NCBI RefSeq assembly: GCF_018403225.1
Contig: NZ_BOSG01000001.1
Location: forward strand, 2,480,001 to 2,544,000
From: Paenibacillus sp. J23TS9
Lineage (GTDB): Bacteria; Bacillota; Bacilli; Paenibacillales; Paenibacillaceae
Reading direction: 5' to 3'
DNA length: 64,000 nt
Shown here: in pieces, positions 61,147 to 64,000 of the stretch
Layout of the letters: every line of letters starts with the position of its first letter
Position numbering within the stretch: position 1 is the stretch's first letter
Program-made: the position numbers and the translations under genes
Notes under the pieces: generated by a model
Database searches by the model: none
Told to the model about the DNA's origin: nothing
Seen by the model: only the letters and a program-made list of their open reading frames with translations

Positions 61147-62208
61147 TTATTCAAGCTCCAGAAGATCCTGCTCTTCCTTCTCTTCTTCTGCCAGCTCACT
61201 GGATGTAGGAGAAGGAACTGTAGTCGTAAGATTACTTGCTTCCCGAATTTTATTCTCAATAACATCGGAAATTTGCGTATTTTCTTTCAAAAACTGCTTG
61301 GCATTTTCACGGCCCTGACCCAGGCGTTCGCCTTCATAGGAATACCAAGCACCGCTCTTATTCACGATATCCAGTTCCGTACCGATATCGATAATGCTGC
61401 CTTGTTTGGAGATGCCCTCTCCATACATAATATCAATTTCGGCCTGTTTGAAAGGAGGCGCAACCTTGTTCTTTACAACCTTGATCCGTGTACGGTTACC
61501 CACGACATCATTGCCCATCTTGATACTCTCAATGCGGCGTACATCAAGACGCACGGAGGAATAGAATTTCAAGGCACGGCCGCCAGGTGTTGTTTCCGGG
61601 TTACCGAACATTACCCCCACCTTCTCACGAAGCTGGTTGATAAAGATTGCAATCGTCTTCGATTTCGCAATTGCACCGGACAGCTTACGCAGTGCCTGAG
61701 ACATCAGACGTGCTTGAAGACCCACGTGGGAATCGCCCATTTCGCCTTCAATTTCAGCTTTCGGAACGAGTGCAGCTACCGAGTCCACAACCACAATATC
61801 TACAGCTCCACTGCGTACCAGCGCTTCGGCGATTTCCAGCGCCTGTTCACCCGTATCCGGCTGGGAAAGCAGCAGTTCGTCGATATTCACACCAAGCTTG
61901 CTTGCATAAAGCGGGTCAAGCGCATGCTCCGCATCTATAAATGCGGCTTGTCCGCCTGTCTTCTGAACTTCAGCAATGGCATGAAGAGCCACTGTCGTTT
62001 TACCGGATGATTCCGGTCCGTATATTTCAACAACACGGCCTCTTGGAAGACCGCCAATACCTAATGCTATATCCAAAGCCAAGGAACCACTGGGAATTAC
62101 TTCCACCTGCATGTGAGTTGACTCACCCAGCTTCATAATTGAACCTTTACCGAATTGTTTCTCTATCTGACGAAGCGCTATTTCCAGCGCAGCACGACGA
62201 TCTGACAA
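61147..62208 (-). CDS. recA: RecA recombinase
   Basis: About 353 aa from TTG 62208, giving [20 protein letters not shown] like other RecA proteins (upstream GAAGGA). Walker [10 protein letters not shown] is near 65, the Walker B ends in VVDSVAAL, and [20 protein letters not shown] is the DNA-binding L2 loop. It catalyses strand exchange and LexA self-cleavage. A LexA-type box and a promoter lie upstream, and a terminator separates it from recX. Confidence 0.98.
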   Translation of the reverse strand: MSDRRAALEIALRQIEKQFGKGSIMKLGESTHMQVEVIPSGSLALDIALGIGGLPRGRVVEIYGPESSGKTTVALHAIAEVQKTGGQAAFIDAEHALDPLYASKLGVNIDELLLSQPDTGEQALEIAEALVRSGAVDIVVVDSVAALVPKAEIEGEMGDSHVGLQARLMSQALRKLSGAIAKSKTIAIFINQLREKVGVMFGNPETTPGGRALKFYSSVRLDVRRIESIKMGNDVVGNRTRIKVVKNKVAPPFKQAEIDIMYGEGISKQGSIIDIGTELDIVNKSGAWYSYEGERLGQGRENAKQFLKENTQISDVIENKIREASNLTTTVPSPTSSELAEEEKEEQDLLELE

Positions 62209-62239
62209 TAAACTCACATCCTTCACCGTTTATAATCAT

Positions 62240-62268
62240 ATCATACCTTGTTTTGGAACGTTTGCCAA
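62240..62268 (-). promoter_or_regulatory. Predicted promoter of recA
   Basis: On the minus strand TTGGCA (62263-62268) and TATGAT (62240-62245) are separated by 17 bases, about 32 bases before the TTG start. Confidence 0.65.
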
Positions 62269-62277
62269 GCATTTTTT

Positions 62278-62291
62278 CGAACATACATTCG
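62278..62291 (-). promoter_or_regulatory. LexA (DinR) SOS box upstream of recA
   Basis: CGAATGTATGTTCG on the minus strand matches the Bacillus SOS box CGAACNNNNGTTCG with one mismatch in the left arm. It lies 10 bases upstream of the -35 element. Confidence 0.75.
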
Positions 62292-62345
62292 TTTTTTTAT
62301 CCCGATCAATCTCCTTCCGGCATTTCACCGCAGTACCCGGGAATG

Positions 62346-62386
62346 GAAAAGAACCGCAGCAAAATTCAAATTTGCACGGTTCTTCC
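62346..62386 (-). terminator. Terminator of cinA
   Basis: AAGAACCG pairs with CGGTTCTT, with GTGCAAA/TTTGCTG continuing inward, then TTTT on the minus strand. Confidence 0.65.
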
Positions 62387-62415
62387 GTATAAATATATTA
62401 TACCTCTTTGCAGAG

Positions 62416-63702
62416 CTATTGTACAACTTCCCCTGATGAGGATTCAGGCTCATGCGTAATCAATCTGAGCCACAAATGATGGAGGAGGGTTTTGACGGTG
62501 CGGATTCGGATCGTTTCACGATTCCCGTTGAATCGAAGCTCAAAGACCTCCGTCTGCTTCCCGCGTTCCGCGAGTCCGACATATACCAGTCCGACAGGCT
62601 TGCGTTCAGAATACGCCGGACCTGCCACCCCTGTTACCGAAAGACCAAAATCACTGTCTGTAATCATTCTGACATGCTCGGCAAGCACTTGAGCCACTTC
62701 ATGACTTACGGCTCCCGGCGCATCTTCACCTTCAAGCAGCGCATGCGGCACATGCAGGAGCTTCTCTTTCATTTGATTGGAGTAGCACACAATCCCGCCA
62801 AGAAACATCGTTGCGCTTCCCGGTATAGAAGTGATGCTTTCCATCAGCAGCCCGCCTGTGCAGCTCTCAGCCGCGCTGAGTGTGATCCCGCGGTCCGCCA
62901 TAATGTCTACGATCATTTTCTCAATCGGCACATCTGAGCTTGCATACATATGCTTAGGAAGGCGTTTCTGAATTTGCGACTCCAGCTTCTCAAGCTTCTC
63001 CATCGCCTCCCGTTCGCTCCCGGCTTTCGTCGATATGCGAACCGATACCTCACCTTCTTTTGCGTAAGGCGCAATCGTTGGATCGCTCTGAGCCTGGATC
63101 AGATCAAGGAGCTTATCCTCCAGCAGAGATTCACCGATTCCCGCAAACTTCAGCATTTTGGAGTAGATCGGCATTTCGTTTGTCAGGGCATGCTGCAGTA
63201 GCCACAGCTTAGCCTGACCGTCAAACATCGGCTTCATTTCCTTCGGAGGGCCCGGCAGCACGATATAAAACTTGTCATCCTGTGCAATCGCAATCCCTAC
63301 AGCCAATCCCGTTTCATTCGGAAGCGGCGTGCTCCCATCAATCACAAGCGCCTGGCGCCGATTATTTTCAGTCATGTCAATTCCGCGGTTGACAAAGAAC
63401 TTCTCCACATGATCCATGGCAATACGGTCAATGTGAAGAGAACGACCCAGAGCTGCCGCAAGGGCATCTTTGGTCAGATCATCCTGAGTTGGACCAATAC
63501 CACCCGTCAGAATTAAAATATCCGCCCGCTGAGCGGCATGCTCAATGGCATGCTGAAGGCGCTGCGCATTGTCGCCGACAACCGTTTGAAAATATACATC
63601 AATCCCCATTTCCGCGAGCTCCTGGGATAAATACTGTGCGTTCGTATTCAGAATTTGCCCAAGCAGCAGTTCAGTTCCCACTGCGATGATTTCCGCTTTC
63701 AT
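62416..63702 (-). CDS. cinA: CinA-family protein (competence/damage-inducible protein A)
   Basis: 428 aa with an N-terminal MoCF-like domain (TGGIGPTQDDLTKDALA near 71-87) and a C-terminal nicotinamide-nucleotide amidase-like domain with SAAESCTGGLL near 277. The two-domain layout fits CinA. The ATG has TAGGAGGAA at ideal spacing. It lies between pgsA and recA, the usual order in Bacillota. Confidence 0.95.
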   Translation of the reverse strand: MKAEIIAVGTELLLGQILNTNAQYLSQELAEMGIDVYFQTVVGDNAQRLQHAIEHAAQRADILILTGGIGPTQDDLTKDALAAALGRSLHIDRIAMDHVEKFFVNRGIDMTENNRRQALVIDGSTPLPNETGLAVGIAIAQDDKFYIVLPGPPKEMKPMFDGQAKLWLLQHALTNEMPIYSKMLKFAGIGESLLEDKLLDLIQAQSDPTIAPYAKEGEVSVRISTKAGSEREAMEKLEKLESQIQKRLPKHMYASSDVPIEKMIVDIMADRGITLSAAESCTGGLLMESITSIPGSATMFLGGIVCYSNQMKEKLLHVPHALLEGEDAPGAVSHEVAQVLAEHVRMITDSDFGLSVTGVAGPAYSERKPVGLVYVGLAERGKQTEVFELRFNGNRETIRIRTVKTLLHHLWLRLITHEPESSSGEVVQ

Positions 63703-63792
63703 GCTGTCATTCCTCCTAAATTATGCGCATCTACTGTCTATCTATCATTAACACATTTCAGGCCGGGTACAACCAAGTAACCGTAGTGGAAA

Positions 63793-63820
63793 GAAAAAGC
63801 AATAGGATAGCCCTATTGCC
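63793..63820 (-). terminator. Terminator of pgsA
   Basis: GCAATAGG pairs with CCTATTGC around a five-base loop, then TTTTTCTTT on the minus strand. Confidence 0.75.
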
Positions 63821-63829
63821 GTTTATGCA

Positions 63830-64000
63830 TTATGCATTGGTTAGCCGAAGCAAATGTCTGTTTTTCACAAAATAATCGATTCCTGAATAAATCGTAATCA
63901 AAGCAGCCGCCCATGTTGCAATGATATCAAGCGGAACTCCGATCATTCCAAATGGGAAGTTGTTGATAAGCATCAACACAATGGCAATAATCTGAACCAC
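63830..64000 (-). CDS. pgsA: CDP-diacylglycerol--glycerol-3-phosphate 3-phosphatidyltransferase, C-terminus (partial)
   Basis: 56 codons up to the window edge. The two membrane helices and the end WAAALITIYSGIDYFVKNRH are those of PgsA, which makes phosphatidylglycerol phosphate. The catalytic CDP-alcohol phosphotransferase motif lies outside the window. The next gene downstream is cinA, as in other Bacillota. Confidence 0.88.
   Translation of the reverse strand: MVQIIAIVLMLINNFPFGMIGVPLDIIATWAAALITIYSGIDYFVKNRHLLRLTNA

Noticed and set aside
61273..62010. 245-codon ORF opposite recA
   Set aside because: Antisense shadow of a conserved gene, no ribosome binding site, no recognisable domain.
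1..64000. CRISPR array, tRNA or rRNA genes, insertion sequences or prophage genes
   Set aside because: None seen: no regular direct repeats with spacers, no transposase or integrase, and no tRNA-like cloverleaf noticed by eye.

Overview
The window looks like chromosome from a spore-forming low-to-mid G+C Bacillota, most probably Paenibacillus or a close relative. The evidence is the pgsA-cinA-recA-recX-rny-ymdB-spoVS order, SpoVS itself, a bacillithiol-type YpdA, strong GGAGG ribosome binding sites, T-box control, and a WXG100/EssC secretion locus. Most genes lie on the minus strand. No rRNA, tRNA, insertion sequence, prophage or CRISPR array was seen.

Region 1 (1-12.6 kb) starts with a cut-off short-chain dehydrogenase. 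It then holds a compact type VII secretion (T7SS) locus read right to left: a YukD-like ubiquitin-fold protein, an EssC/EccC ATPase, an unrecognised 275-aa protein, a WXG-like protein with a glycine zipper, a polytopic membrane protein, a DUF4176 protein and a WXG100 protein, closed by a terminator. Directly downstream is a phospho-signalling triad: a Hanks-type kinase with a membrane anchor and coiled coil, a vWA protein and a PP2C phosphatase. EsaA, EssA and EssB are not recognisable. This T7SS plus kinase/vWA/PP2C combination is the most system-like part of the window.

Region 2 (12.8-25.7 kb) has small unknown genes and a long-form RsgA GTPase preceded by what looks like an undescribed ribosome-mediated attenuator (promoter, 29-codon leader ORF, competing helices, two terminators). 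It continues with an ArsR/DUF2087 regulator and its 16-bp repeats, YpdA, a DUF441 protein, a YwjA-like ABC exporter, a Nudix hydrolase, a HesB-like protein, and the heterodimeric exporter BmrCD with its own leader peptide and terminator.

Region 3 (25.7-42.5 kb) holds a MidA-like methyltransferase with TPRs, a YesMN-type two-component system beside a CUT1 sugar importer (binding protein and two permeases, no ATPase, cre site), an SLH-domain protein, a HEPN-like small protein, an ABC-2 transporter pair, T-box-controlled argS, and a PqqD-family gene coupled to an OPT transporter.

Region 4 (42.5-64 kb) is mainly housekeeping: a copper-binding four-helix protein, a CobW GTPase, MoaB, a lipoprotein, a YhdH-type reductase, PncB with an upstream Nudix/winged-helix protein, thioesterase, GNAT, RicA, MiaB, PduL, KorAB, an M19 dipeptidase, SpoVS, YmdB (apparently with an AUU start), RNase Y, RecX, RecA (with a LexA site), CinA and the end of PgsA.

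All functions come from reading motifs and gene order. No database search or folding program was run, so structures and starts are by eye.
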